DNA of 33,260 nucleotides from Tissierellia bacterium (GTDB lineage: Bacteria > Bacillota > Clostridia > Tissierellales > Tepidimicrobiaceae). Positions 24,688-32,634 of the stretch are shown here, piece by piece. The notes beneath the pieces were generated by a model. That model did no database searches. It had not been told where the DNA came from and worked only from the letters and a program-made list of their open reading frames with translations. The DNA is taken from contig JAAYRD010000147.1 of the NCBI GenBank assembly GCA_012518955.1, positions 1 to 33,260 on the forward strand, in the 5' to 3' direction. Made by a program: the position numbers and the translations under genes. Within the stretch, counting starts at the first letter, position 1; each line of letters opens with the position of its first letter.

Positions 24688-25800
24688 TTGAAACTAGGAT
24701 TTATAGTAAATCCTATTGCAGGTATGGGAGGAAAAGTAGGTCTTAAGGGTACTGATGGGATGGAAATTTTAGAAAAAGCACGTAGATTAGGAGCTTATCC
24801 CGAAGCCCCCAAGAAGGCAAAAAAAGCTCTTAAACTTTTAACTCCTCTTATTAATGATATAGAGATTCTGACTTATCCTGGTAAGATGGGAGAAGATGAG
24901 GCTATTGCATTAGGATTTAATCCAAAGGTTTTAGGAGAAAAAAAGGATATTGTAGGACCTGATGATACAGAGGAAGCTGCTAGAAAGATGCTGGACATGG
25001 ATATAGATCTATTACTTTTTGCTGGAGGAGACGGTACTGCGAGAAATATATACAATGTTGTAGGTGATAAGGTGCCAGTCCTTGGTATACCAGCAGGAGT
25101 GAAGATCCATTCAGCAGTCTATGCAAATCATCCTAGAAGTGCAGGAGAGGTAGCATTGAAGTATCTTAAAGGAGAGCTAACAAGAATAAGGGAAGCTGAA
25201 GTAATGGATATAGATGAGGCAGCCTTTCGAAAAGAGCAGGTAACGGCAAAATTATATGGTTATATGAAAGTACCTTTTGAACAACAGCTAGTTCAAAGTC
25301 TTAAAGCAGGAAGACCAGAGGAAGAAGAGTCAGCGAGGGATTCAATAGCGGATAGGGTTGTAGCAGAAATGAAGCCTGATGTTCTATATATTATAGGCTC
25401 CGGTACATCTACAAGACCCATAATGGAGAAGTTAGGATTACCCAACACCCTTTTAGGAATTGATATTGTGAAAAATAAGAAGATAGTAGCTTCTGACGTT
25501 AGTGAGAGGGAAATTTTAGAACATATAGAAGGTAGGAAGGCCAAAATAATAGTTACGGTTATTGGAGGACAAGGATATATATTTGGCAGAGGGAACCAAC
25601 AACTTAGTGGAAATGTCATACGAAAGATAGGAATAGATAATATACGGATTATTGCCACAAAAAATAAACTTGTCTCCTTAGGAGGGCAGCCAATTTTAGT
25701 AGACACTGGAGATGACAAGGTAAATAATATGTTTAATAGATATATGAGGGTTGTAACAAGCTATAATGAGGAGATTATATATAAGGTAAAGGGATTATGA
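24688..25800 (+). CDS. ATP-NAD kinase-like protein, COG3199/AcoX type
   Basis: A 370-residue cytosolic protein related to NAD kinases. The N-terminus LGFIVNPIAGMGGKVGLKGTDG and the diacylglycerol/NAD-kinase motif GGDGTARN (113-120) are clear; GVKIHSAVYANHP follows, and the C-terminal half has GSGTSTRPIMEKLGLPNTLLGIDIV. These fit the COG3199 group, which includes AcoX of acetoin operons and is annotated as ATP-NAD kinase or polyphosphate-dependent kinase; the true substrate is not established for the group. I chose the TTG at 24688 because GGGGG at 24674-24678 is 9 nt away; the in-frame TTG at 24679 abuts the RBS. It follows the P-protein-like pair by about 100 nt but has its own promoter. Confidence 0.8.
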   Translation: MKLGFIVNPIAGMGGKVGLKGTDGMEILEKARRLGAYPEAPKKAKKALKLLTPLINDIEILTYPGKMGEDEAIALGFNPKVLGEKKDIVGPDDTEEAARKMLDMDIDLLLFAGGDGTARNIYNVVGDKVPVLGIPAGVKIHSAVYANHPRSAGEVALKYLKGELTRIREAEVMDIDEAAFRKEQVTAKLYGYMKVPFEQQLVQSLKAGRPEEEESARDSIADRVVAEMKPDVLYIIGSGTSTRPIMEKLGLPNTLLGIDIVKNKKIVASDVSEREILEHIEGRKAKIIVTVIGGQGYIFGRGNQQLSGNVIRKIGIDNIRIIATKNKLVSLGGQPILVDTGDDKVNNMFNRYMRVVTSYNEEIIYKVKGL

Positions 25801-25848
25801 TATAATATCAATTTGAATTCATAGGATTATAAAAATATAGATACAAAG

Positions 25849-25873
25849 GGTCAGATTAAAAATCTGACCTTTT
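25849..25873 (+). terminator. Terminator after the kinase-like gene
   Basis: GGTCAGAT (25849-25856) pairs with ATCTGACC (25862-25869) around TAAAA, followed by TTTTATACTT. Confidence 0.75.
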
Positions 25874-26071
25874 ATACTTCAATGAGGTTTACTAAGGATC
25901 CTACGTCATTAATCTGTATAAAGGTTATGATATATCGATCATATTAATAAAGATAAAAAAATAAGATAAATTTATAAAGCTTTAGTAGTAAATTGTTATA
26001 TAATGATAGTTAATAAGGGGTTTATATAAACGGGAAGAGTTGTGAATAGAATACCTAGAAAACAAGAATGA
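25874..26071. other. Gene-poor A+T-rich stretch
   Basis: No frame with an RBS is visible apart from the short GTG-led extension described with the next gene. TATAAT at 25999-26004 could be a -10 for that gene but lacks a clear -35. Confidence 0.3.
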
Positions 26072-26254
26072 TTGAATAAATTTATTTCCACTATTGTATT
26101 TGTTTTGTTATGTGTATCTATTATAGTAATGATACTAAGCTATTTTCGAATAATTGGCAGTAATGTAAAAGTTATTGTAATGCTTGTGGTAGGTATACTA
26201 TTGTTGCGTGAAGTGATGAGAGATGAAAAACGATTCAAAAAACATTCAAAATAA
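26072..26254 (+). CDS. Small two-helix membrane protein, possibly interrupted by TGA
   Basis: A 60-residue hydrophobic protein with two membrane segments (about 5-27 and 31-47) and a basic tail DEKRFKKHSK. I do not recognise the family. The TTG start at 26072 has no good RBS. In the same frame, a GTG at 26042 with GGGAAGAG upstream encodes VNRIPRKQE and then meets TGA at 26069, immediately before this start. A basic N-terminus followed by a helix is what such a protein would normally have, so the TGA may be a mutated TGG codon and the gene inactive, or translation may restart at TTG. Confidence 0.45.
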   Translation: MNKFISTIVFVLLCVSIIVMILSYFRIIGSNVKVIVMLVVGILLLREVMRDEKRFKKHSK

Positions 26255-26311
26255 TCAGTTTACAAGACAAATAAATTCAAAACATCAGGGTTGAGTTATG
26301 AGGTGATTTTT

Positions 26312-26515
26312 TTGGGACAAAATATGATGGAACGGGTTTCATTTAAAAATTCAAGGGGTTTAAATTTAGTTGGGAACCTGTACCCATCTACTACTAAAGC
26401 AATAATTATTATGTGTCATGGTTTTATGTCAAATAAGTATTCAAAAGGACGATTTGAAAGACTTGCTACAGCGTTCAATAAATACGGTTATAGCGCTTTG
26501 CTTTTTGTTTTATAA
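26312..26515 (+). pseudogene. N-terminal fragment of an alpha/beta hydrolase
   Basis: The 67-residue frame starts at TTG with AGGTGA 7 nt upstream. MERVSFKNSRGLNLVGNLY, then IIIMCHGFMSNKYSKGRFERLATAFNKYGYSALLF, is the usual opening of a serine alpha/beta hydrolase (strand, oxyanion HGF motif, helix, next strand). Complete proteins continue with D-F-x-G-x-GxS and reach about 250 residues with Ser, Asp and His catalytic residues. Here the frame ends with VL and TAA straight after LLF. I see no continuation in the next 100 nt. It is a truncated, presumably inactive gene. Confidence 0.7.
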
Positions 26516-26631
26516 TTAAACTTAGTTTTTTATTGTAGATAAATTATATTAAAAAATAGACCTTAGGGCTAACGCTCTTTGACCTGTTTTTCTGTTATAG
26601 GCTTTTTATTTTGAAACAGCCCCTTTTATTA

Positions 26632-27111
26632 TTAACAAAGCTTATATATAACCCCACAAGCCATCCTTTTTCCCGAATTACCAGCAGGCTGCGATCTATA
26701 ATCATCGGGGTTCTGATGAATTATCACAGATTTTCCTATAACATCTTCAGGTTTAAACTTATCTGTAAAAAAGCTCATCCTTGCATAGCCATTGTTGGAA
26801 AACAGTACGGGAAAATCCCCAGCGTGATTTCCATGAGGTTCATTATAAGGATTATAATGTCCACCTGCAGATTCAAATGGATTGTTCGGATCTATAGTTT
26901 CACAAATCCCATATTCATGTACATGAAAGCCAAAAGGACTTATAGGCTGGTTGTTTTTATCTGCAGGTTGATATAATGGCAAACCCCATACCTCTGTATA
27001 TACTTCAGTTCCTCCCGGGACATCATAAAAAAATACATTACCAAATATATTGGGAGCTAGATTACCACCCATTAATTTTGCCAAAGCAATAGGTTCATTT
27101 TTATAGGACAT
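26632..27111 (-). CDS. sodC: Cu/Zn superoxide dismutase
   Basis: A 159-residue Cu/Zn-type superoxide dismutase that converts superoxide to oxygen and hydrogen peroxide. All metal ligands can be placed: copper H63, H65 (GFHVHEYG) and H132 (IHQNPDD); bridging H85 (GGHYNP); zinc H93, H96 and D99 (PHGNHAGDF). C70 and C152 would form the conserved disulfide, and R149 near ACG is the guiding arginine. Unlike most bacterial forms there is no signal peptide or lipobox: the ATG at 27111 has AAGGAGG upstream and begins MSYKNEPIALAKL. The longer frame to 27183 does not add a signal either. It is a single gene, convergent with the eroded region. Confidence 0.88.
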   Translation of the reverse strand: MSYKNEPIALAKLMGGNLAPNIFGNVFFYDVPGGTEVYTEVWGLPLYQPADKNNQPISPFGFHVHEYGICETIDPNNPFESAGGHYNPYNEPHGNHAGDFPVLFSNNGYARMSFFTDKFKPEDVIGKSVIIHQNPDDYRSQPAGNSGKRMACGVIYKLC

Positions 27112-27242
27112 AGAAATTCCTCCTTTCAAATACATAATATGCAATACTATTTTAATGGGTGTAAGAATGACAAAACAACTCATACCTTTTTCCTAATTAT
27201 CGTATACATTAAATATAGACCTTTAGGAGTAGGGGTGATGGT

Positions 27243-28193
27243 ATGGATATAAAAACCGATTGCATAGTAGAATTGTATAATATATTGAAACAAGATACCT
27301 TTGATAAAAAAGCATTCAATGATTTCCTAAAGACAAAAGGAGGAAGAGGTTTTTTAGAGCATGAAAGGAGTCGTCATAAAGGATGGGATAAAAAAGATTT
27401 AAAAGAGGAACTTAGGAGAGTAATTATAGATAATAATTATGAAGATGAATATGAATTTCATAAAATAAAAAGGGACATATTTCAATTGAAAGAGGATATT
27501 GATTACATAGAAAAGAATTATAATATTATAATTGATTCAGCTCTGAAAGAAGTATATAAAATAGTTCCTCATCATATGACTATAAAATCCAAAATTCACC
27601 TATATGGTGGAGGGGTGGATGGTGGGTTTACCATAGATAGAAGAGAGATATTTATAAACTATGGTAGATACATAGGTAGAACAGATGACTTTATAGATAT
27701 ACTAGGTCATGAACTATACCATTGCAGAAAGATCTCCTTAGAAAATAGAATCAAATACCTATTTAGAATAGGGTTTAAATCAGAGAGAGCTATGTATGAA
27801 GTGGTAGGAAAACTTATTGAAGAAGGAATAGCCTGTCTTGTACAACATGGTCCTATATTAAAAAAGGACGATCCAGTTAATGCACTGACTAGGAGAAATT
27901 TATTATTACGAAAAGAAGAATTTGATCTATTGAACCATATTTTATTGAGCATTAAATCCAACAGATTAGATTATGAAAAGATGGCAAAATTGAATATATA
28001 CATAATAGGCTATCATATAATTAGTACAATTTATAATTCGGAAGGGGTATTGATTTTAGATCATTGGACTGAAAATCTGAGATATGCGGAAATCATAAAA
28101 AAGTATATAGAAATATGCAATGAAAACAATGTTGGATCCGGCTTTAGTCAAGAGGTTGAAGAGTGGATATTATACAGGGATTCACTATGCTAA
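27243..28193 (+). CDS. HELYH zinc-peptidase-like protein
   Basis: A 316-residue soluble protein with the metal motif HELYH (H156, E157, H160) preceded by FIDILG, and a likely third ligand in LIEEGIACL (E193 or E194), the layout of gluzincin-type metallopeptidases such as the DUF2268/DUF5700 groups. The N-terminal 100 residues are charged and helical. A strand segment, KIHLYGGGVDGGFTIDRREIFINYGRY, just before the motif resembles the substrate-edge strand of this class. It has no signal peptide, so an intracellular role is implied. Precise family and substrate are unknown to me. It starts at ATG with GGGGTGATGG upstream and has no evident operon partner. Confidence 0.65.
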   Translation: MDIKTDCIVELYNILKQDTFDKKAFNDFLKTKGGRGFLEHERSRHKGWDKKDLKEELRRVIIDNNYEDEYEFHKIKRDIFQLKEDIDYIEKNYNIIIDSALKEVYKIVPHHMTIKSKIHLYGGGVDGGFTIDRREIFINYGRYIGRTDDFIDILGHELYHCRKISLENRIKYLFRIGFKSERAMYEVVGKLIEEGIACLVQHGPILKKDDPVNALTRRNLLLRKEEFDLLNHILLSIKSNRLDYEKMAKLNIYIIGYHIISTIYNSEGVLILDHWTENLRYAEIIKKYIEICNENNVGSGFSQEVEEWILYRDSLC

Positions 28194-28224
28194 TACATTA
28201 AATCATGGATTAGCATAAACATTG

Positions 28225-28233
28225 TGGTATAAT
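28225..28233 (+). promoter_or_regulatory. Extended -10 promoter upstream of the yhaO-like gene
   Basis: TGG-TATAAT is an exact TGn extended -10 element and can work without a strong -35. A hairpin of GGAATCTA (28260-28267) with TAGATTCC (28276-28283), followed by TTTACTTTG, lies between it and the gene and may attenuate reading. Confidence 0.45.
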
Positions 28234-28322
28234 AATCATAATATACTTTAAATATGTTAGGAATCTAATTAGAAGTAGATTCCTTTACTTTGTTTATAAT
28301 GGCGGTTTTTGGAGGTGTGTAG

Positions 28323-29411
28323 ATGATTAAGTTCATACATACAGGGGATTTGCATCTTGGTCTACAGTTTAAAAATGTAGGTTTCCATAGGGAAAAAGCA
28401 GAAAATAGAAGATTAGAATTATGGGATACATTTGAACGAATAGTTGATAAGGGGATTGAGGATAATGTAGATTTTCTTTTCATAGCCGGAGATTTATTCG
28501 AGGAGGAATACTTCACCTTGGGAGACATGAAAAGGGTTAGGGACAATTTAGCTAAGGCTTGGAATATAAACATAATAATTACAGCTGGAAACCATGATAC
28601 ACTAAGGGAAAATTCCCTATATAATCGGGTAGAGTGGCCAGACAATATAACTATTTTTTCCTCAGAAGGTATAGAAAAAAAAGAATTTCTTGATAAGAAT
28701 ACTACAGTATATGGATATAGTTGGGATTCTGGAGAGAATGAAATGGATATATTTAAAGATTTTTCAGATATTGATGAGGAAAAAATTAATATATTGATCA
28801 TTCATGGGGATGTTTTTAGTAAAGAGGGGCCTTATCTACCTTTGGATAAAAAATTATTAGAGAATATGGGCTTTGATTATATTGGATTGGGTCATATCCA
28901 TAAACCCATCTTGTTTTCGAATAAAATGGCTTACTGTGGTAGCCCAGAGCCTTTGGATTTTGGTGAGACAGGGGTTCATGGAATTATAGAAGGGATGATA
29001 CAGGACGGCAAAACTAATATCAAACTTCTACCTTTTAGCAAAAGAACTTTCTTGGAGAAAACTTTAACTATAGATGAAACCATGGGATATGTAGAGATAA
29101 TGGATAGGATAAGACAGATTGATGAAGAGTCTCAGCTTAAACGAAATCTATATAGAATAATATTAGATGGAATAGTGGAAAAGGACGTTGATTTGAATGT
29201 AGATGATATGGCTAAAGATTTATCAAGTGACTTTTACTATGTAGAGCTTATAGATAACACTATAATTGGCTATGATTTAGATTCACTGGAAGAGGACAAT
29301 AAAGATAATATAATTGGATATTTTATTAGAGAGATGAAGGATAAGGATTTGGAGGACAAGCTAATAAGAGATGCACTATATATTGGCTTGGATGTTTTAA
29401 TGAAAGGCTAG
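28323..29411 (+). CDS. yhaO: DNA repair exonuclease, YhaO/SbcD-like
   Basis: A 362-residue Mre11-type metallophosphoesterase thought to cut DNA ends together with the SbcC-like ATPase encoded next. Metal motifs are all there: GDLHLG (D9, H11), GDLFE (D57), GNHD (N90, H91), HGD (H161) and GHIH (H191, H193). The long C-terminal part without motifs matches the capping region of YhaO. GGAGGTGTG precedes the ATG. The 8-nt gap to the yhaN-like gene shows tight coupling. In Bacillus, yhaM (a 3'-5' exonuclease) follows this pair; here it does not. Confidence 0.85.
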   Translation: MIKFIHTGDLHLGLQFKNVGFHREKAENRRLELWDTFERIVDKGIEDNVDFLFIAGDLFEEEYFTLGDMKRVRDNLAKAWNINIIITAGNHDTLRENSLYNRVEWPDNITIFSSEGIEKKEFLDKNTTVYGYSWDSGENEMDIFKDFSDIDEEKINILIIHGDVFSKEGPYLPLDKKLLENMGFDYIGLGHIHKPILFSNKMAYCGSPEPLDFGETGVHGIIEGMIQDGKTNIKLLPFSKRTFLEKTLTIDETMGYVEIMDRIRQIDEESQLKRNLYRIILDGIVEKDVDLNVDDMAKDLSSDFYYVELIDNTIIGYDLDSLEEDNKDNIIGYFIREMKDKDLEDKLIRDALYIGLDVLMKG

Positions 29412-29419
29412 GTGAGCAG

Positions 29420-31852
29420 ATGAAGCTAAAGGAGTTAAACTTAGTATCTTTTGGTAAATTTGAAGAGGAAAGGATTAACTTTGAAGATGGCTTGAACATA
29501 ATATATGGAGAAAATGAATCAGGCAAGACAACAATACATAACTTCATAGATGGAATGTTTTATGGATTTCTAAGACCCTATGTTACTAGGAGATATTACA
29601 GGGTTGAATACGAGAAATATAGACCTTGGGGTAGAGAGCTTTATAAGGGAATACTTAGGTTTAGCAAAGGTGATGTAGAGTATAGGATTGAGAGGGATTT
29701 TGGGAGGGGTCAAGTAAAGGTATATGAGGATTTGACTGGTAAGGATATAACCAAAGATATTGATACAGGGGAAAGGGTCAAAGTTCATCTGCCAGGAGTA
29801 CATTTTTTTGATTTCAACACTACAGTATATAATAATACGGTATCCATCAAACAACTTGGAAATAGAATAGATTCGGATTTGGCTACAGAGGTTAAGGATA
29901 GGCTAGCCAATATTAGTACCAGCTTAGATGATAATATTTCTGTAAAAGATGCTATATCTCAATTGGAAAAACAATTGGAAACCATAGGTACAGAAAAAGC
30001 TTTTACTCGTCCTTATGGAAAAGCTATAAAGAGCTTAGATAAATTAAAAGAAGAACGAAAAGAGATTTTACAAAAACAAGAGGAATATAATGAGAACATC
30101 GATCAATCTAACATAATGAAAGAAGAAATAACAAATAAAAAGTTAAAAATTCAAGAATTAGAAAATGCTTTAGAAAAAGCAGAAATGTTTCAGACAAAGA
30201 GAATATATGAAGAAGGACTAAGTATAAAGAAGGAACTGAAAATAATAGACAAAGAGATTCAAAAATTAGAAGATTATTCCCAATTATCCTTTGATGAATA
30301 TACCATGGGATTAAGAATGAATAATAATAGGGAAAATTTGCAAAGAGAAATTGTGGATCTGTCTGCCAGAATAGATAGTATAGTATATGAGCTAAAGGAT
30401 ATAGAAACTAAAAAGAATGGAGGTATAGTGAGAGGGATAAAGGTTGAAGAATTGTATGAGGATATAAGCCACTATAATGAGTTGGATGAGGAAAAAAATG
30501 AACTTATAATGGGCAGCCAAAAAACCCGATTGGAGATATTAAACTCCCAACTAAAAGATATGATGGAGAAATTCAATAGATCCAGAATCCACAGGATTAC
30601 TTTAATTTTATTAGTAATTGGTTCCTTGGGATTAGGTTTAATAAACCCATTTACTATACTATTAGCCCTTCCTTTTGTCGGATTGGCATTCTATGTTGGG
30701 AAGACTAATAAGAAACATGGGGAGGATATAGAAAAATTAAAACAAGAAATTGAAAAAAATCAATTGGAAGAGGAAAGAAAAAGTGATAAAATACAAAAGA
30801 TAGAGAAATATCAAAATAATATAATGACAAAATACAATTGTTCATCTAAACTAGAATTACATAGATTGTATGATGATGTTCGTCTACAATTTATGAAGCA
30901 AAGGGACATGGAAGAAAAAACACAGCGATTGAAAGAAGAAATGGGAGATATCCAAGCTAGCTTGAAATCTAAGAGAAAGAAGGAGCAAGAATTAATAGAA
31001 AATATGAACTTGCTTATGGAAAAGAATAGATCTAAAACCTTAGATGAATTTAAAGAAGGTCTAGAAAAAAAGAGAATATACGAAAATTTAATAAGGGATA
31101 GAGATAGCAAAATAGAGGTTTTAAATAATCTTTTAAGTAATGTGACCTTAGAGGAGCTTAAGGATAAGATAAGCCATTATGATGAAGAGTATTTTAAGGA
31201 TGCAAGGGACATAGACAAAAATATGATAATGGACCAAATAAAAAAAGAAAAAGAGCTTTTCTCTATTATGACAAATGACTTTGCTCGGCTAGAAGAAAGG
31301 ATTGATAATTTAAATCAAGAGGTCAGGGAACTAGTAGTTATAGAAGAGGAAATTCAGAGATTTGAAAATTTAATCCAAGATTTTGAAGATAGGATCAAAT
31401 CTATAAATATAGCCAAGGAAGCTATAGAAAAAATCTCTGAAGAAATCCATGGTCAATTTGCACCGGCTATAAATAAAAAAGTAAGTCAGGTAATCCAACA
31501 AGTCACCAATGGAAAGTATAGTCAGATAAGGATAAATGATGAACTAAATATTGCAATAGAAAATCCTATTACTAAGGAGATAATAGATATAGATAATCTA
31601 AGTGGTGGTACCATTGACCAATTATACTTTGCATTAAGATTTAGTATTATTAATTCAATAGAAGAAAGTAATTTACCATTAATTTTGGATGATTGTTTTA
31701 TACAATACGATACTGAAAGGCTTAAAAATGTACTAAAGTTTTTAGGAGAAATAGGTGATAGAAAGCAGATATTACTCTTTACTTGTCATCGTAGGGAAGA
31801 GGAAATATTAAAAGAACTAGGGTTAAAGTACAATCTAATCAATATAGCTTAA
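29420..31852 (+). CDS. yhaN: SMC/Rad50-like ATPase, YhaN
   Basis: An 810-residue ABC-type ATPase partner of the YhaO-like nuclease. The N-terminal Walker A is GENESGKTT (30-38). Long coiled-coil stretches occupy about 190-390 and 430-680. Between them, around residues 392-430, is a hydrophobic pair of helices (LILLVIGSLGLGLINPFTILLALPFVGLAFY), a membrane hairpin typical of YhaN and absent from SbcC. The signature LSGGT (about 727-731) and Walker B LPLILDDC (D757, D758) close the ATPase head. It would tether DNA-end processing to the membrane, an inference from the helices. GGTGAGCAG precedes the ATG. Confidence 0.88.
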   Translation: MKLKELNLVSFGKFEEERINFEDGLNIIYGENESGKTTIHNFIDGMFYGFLRPYVTRRYYRVEYEKYRPWGRELYKGILRFSKGDVEYRIERDFGRGQVKVYEDLTGKDITKDIDTGERVKVHLPGVHFFDFNTTVYNNTVSIKQLGNRIDSDLATEVKDRLANISTSLDDNISVKDAISQLEKQLETIGTEKAFTRPYGKAIKSLDKLKEERKEILQKQEEYNENIDQSNIMKEEITNKKLKIQELENALEKAEMFQTKRIYEEGLSIKKELKIIDKEIQKLEDYSQLSFDEYTMGLRMNNNRENLQREIVDLSARIDSIVYELKDIETKKNGGIVRGIKVEELYEDISHYNELDEEKNELIMGSQKTRLEILNSQLKDMMEKFNRSRIHRITLILLVIGSLGLGLINPFTILLALPFVGLAFYVGKTNKKHGEDIEKLKQEIEKNQLEEERKSDKIQKIEKYQNNIMTKYNCSSKLELHRLYDDVRLQFMKQRDMEEKTQRLKEEMGDIQASLKSKRKKEQELIENMNLLMEKNRSKTLDEFKEGLEKKRIYENLIRDRDSKIEVLNNLLSNVTLEELKDKISHYDEEYFKDARDIDKNMIMDQIKKEKELFSIMTNDFARLEERIDNLNQEVRELVVIEEEIQRFENLIQDFEDRIKSINIAKEAIEKISEEIHGQFAPAINKKVSQVIQQVTNGKYSQIRINDELNIAIENPITKEIIDIDNLSGGTIDQLYFALRFSIINSIEESNLPLILDDCFIQYDTERLKNVLKFLGEIGDRKQILLFTCHRREEEILKELGLKYNLINIA

Positions 31853-31936
31853 TCTAATACTTTAACCTTTGCATAAGCTGATAACAAGTCATTTGAGGCT
31901 TAAGGTTGAGCTTTAACATTAACTGAGGTGATAGGT

Positions 31937-32620
31937 TTGATTTATGGAATAGGTGATTTACATTTAGATTATTCTAAAGAAAAACCTATGGATATATTTG
32001 GAGATAAATGGATAAATCATGAGGATAAGATTTTTAATAGTTGGAAAGTATTGGTAAAAGAAAAGGATCTAGTATTATTACCAGGGGACATATCTTGGGC
32101 TTTGCAACTGGAAGAAGCTTATTATGACCTTGAAAGAATAGACCAGTTACCAGGAACCAAAATTATAACAAAAGGAAATCACGATTACTGGTGGAGTGGC
32201 CAGAAAAAAATGAGAGAACTAGATCTAAAAACTATAAAATTTCTACAAAATAATAGTTATATATATGATGATATAGGAATATTTGGTAGTCGAGGATGGA
32301 CTCCTGAAGATGTGGAGGGTTTTGATAACCATGATAATAAGATATTTAATAGGGAGCTACACAGGCTTGAACTATCCCTATCTTCTATTAAGAAAGAATT
32401 AGATAAAAAAATAGTTATGTTACACTATCCTCCCTTTAATTTAGATTTAACTCCTAATGGTTTCGTAGATTTAATGGAAGAATATAATGTAGATATCTGT
32501 ATCTATGGTCATTTACATGCTGAAGGCCATAGATTTGCAGTGGAAGGAGAATTACAAGGAATACAATTTTACTGTGTTTCTAGCGATTATATAGATTTTA
32601 AGCTTAAAAGAATAATATAG
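31937..32620 (+). CDS. Calcineurin-type metallophosphoesterase
   Basis: A 227-residue metallophosphoesterase with GDLHLD at the N-terminus, [19 protein letters not shown] and YGHLHAEGH, the complete five-block metal site of the family. It resembles COG1768 predicted phosphohydrolases of Firmicutes, whose substrates are unknown. It begins at TTG with GAGGTGA 6 nt upstream; an in-frame GTG at 31928 falls inside that RBS. It follows the YhaN-like gene by 84 nt and precedes nagB by 14 nt, so it may be in the same transcript. It has no membrane segments. Confidence 0.8.
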   Translation: MIYGIGDLHLDYSKEKPMDIFGDKWINHEDKIFNSWKVLVKEKDLVLLPGDISWALQLEEAYYDLERIDQLPGTKIITKGNHDYWWSGQKKMRELDLKTIKFLQNNSYIYDDIGIFGSRGWTPEDVEGFDNHDNKIFNRELHRLELSLSSIKKELDKKIVMLHYPPFNLDLTPNGFVDLMEEYNVDICIYGHLHAEGHRFAVEGELQGIQFYCVSSDYIDFKLKRII

Positions 32621-32634
32621 TAGGAGGACTTAAT

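Noticed and set aside
25293-25718. 141-residue minus-strand open frame
   Set aside because: Antisense to the COG3199 gene, no RBS, composition typical of a shadow frame.
26566-26600. Terminator for the superoxide dismutase gene
   Set aside because: GGGC-TAAC-GCTC with flanking AGGTC copies is suggestive, but the outer arms are mostly direct rather than inverted repeats, so the hairpin is too weak to call.
26611-26976. 121-residue plus-strand open frame
   Set aside because: Overlaps the superoxide dismutase gene on the other strand, whose metal ligands are all intact; the plus-strand product has no family features.
28186-28217. Inverted repeat TATGCTAA/TTAGCATA as terminator of the peptidase gene
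   Set aside because: It has a 16-nt loop, only 8 A+T-rich pairs and no U-tract, and it runs into the extended -10 promoter.
28265-28801. 178-residue minus-strand open frame
   Set aside because: Lies opposite the yhaO-like gene, which has clear family motifs; the antisense product is low-complexity Ser/Leu-rich and has no supporting features.
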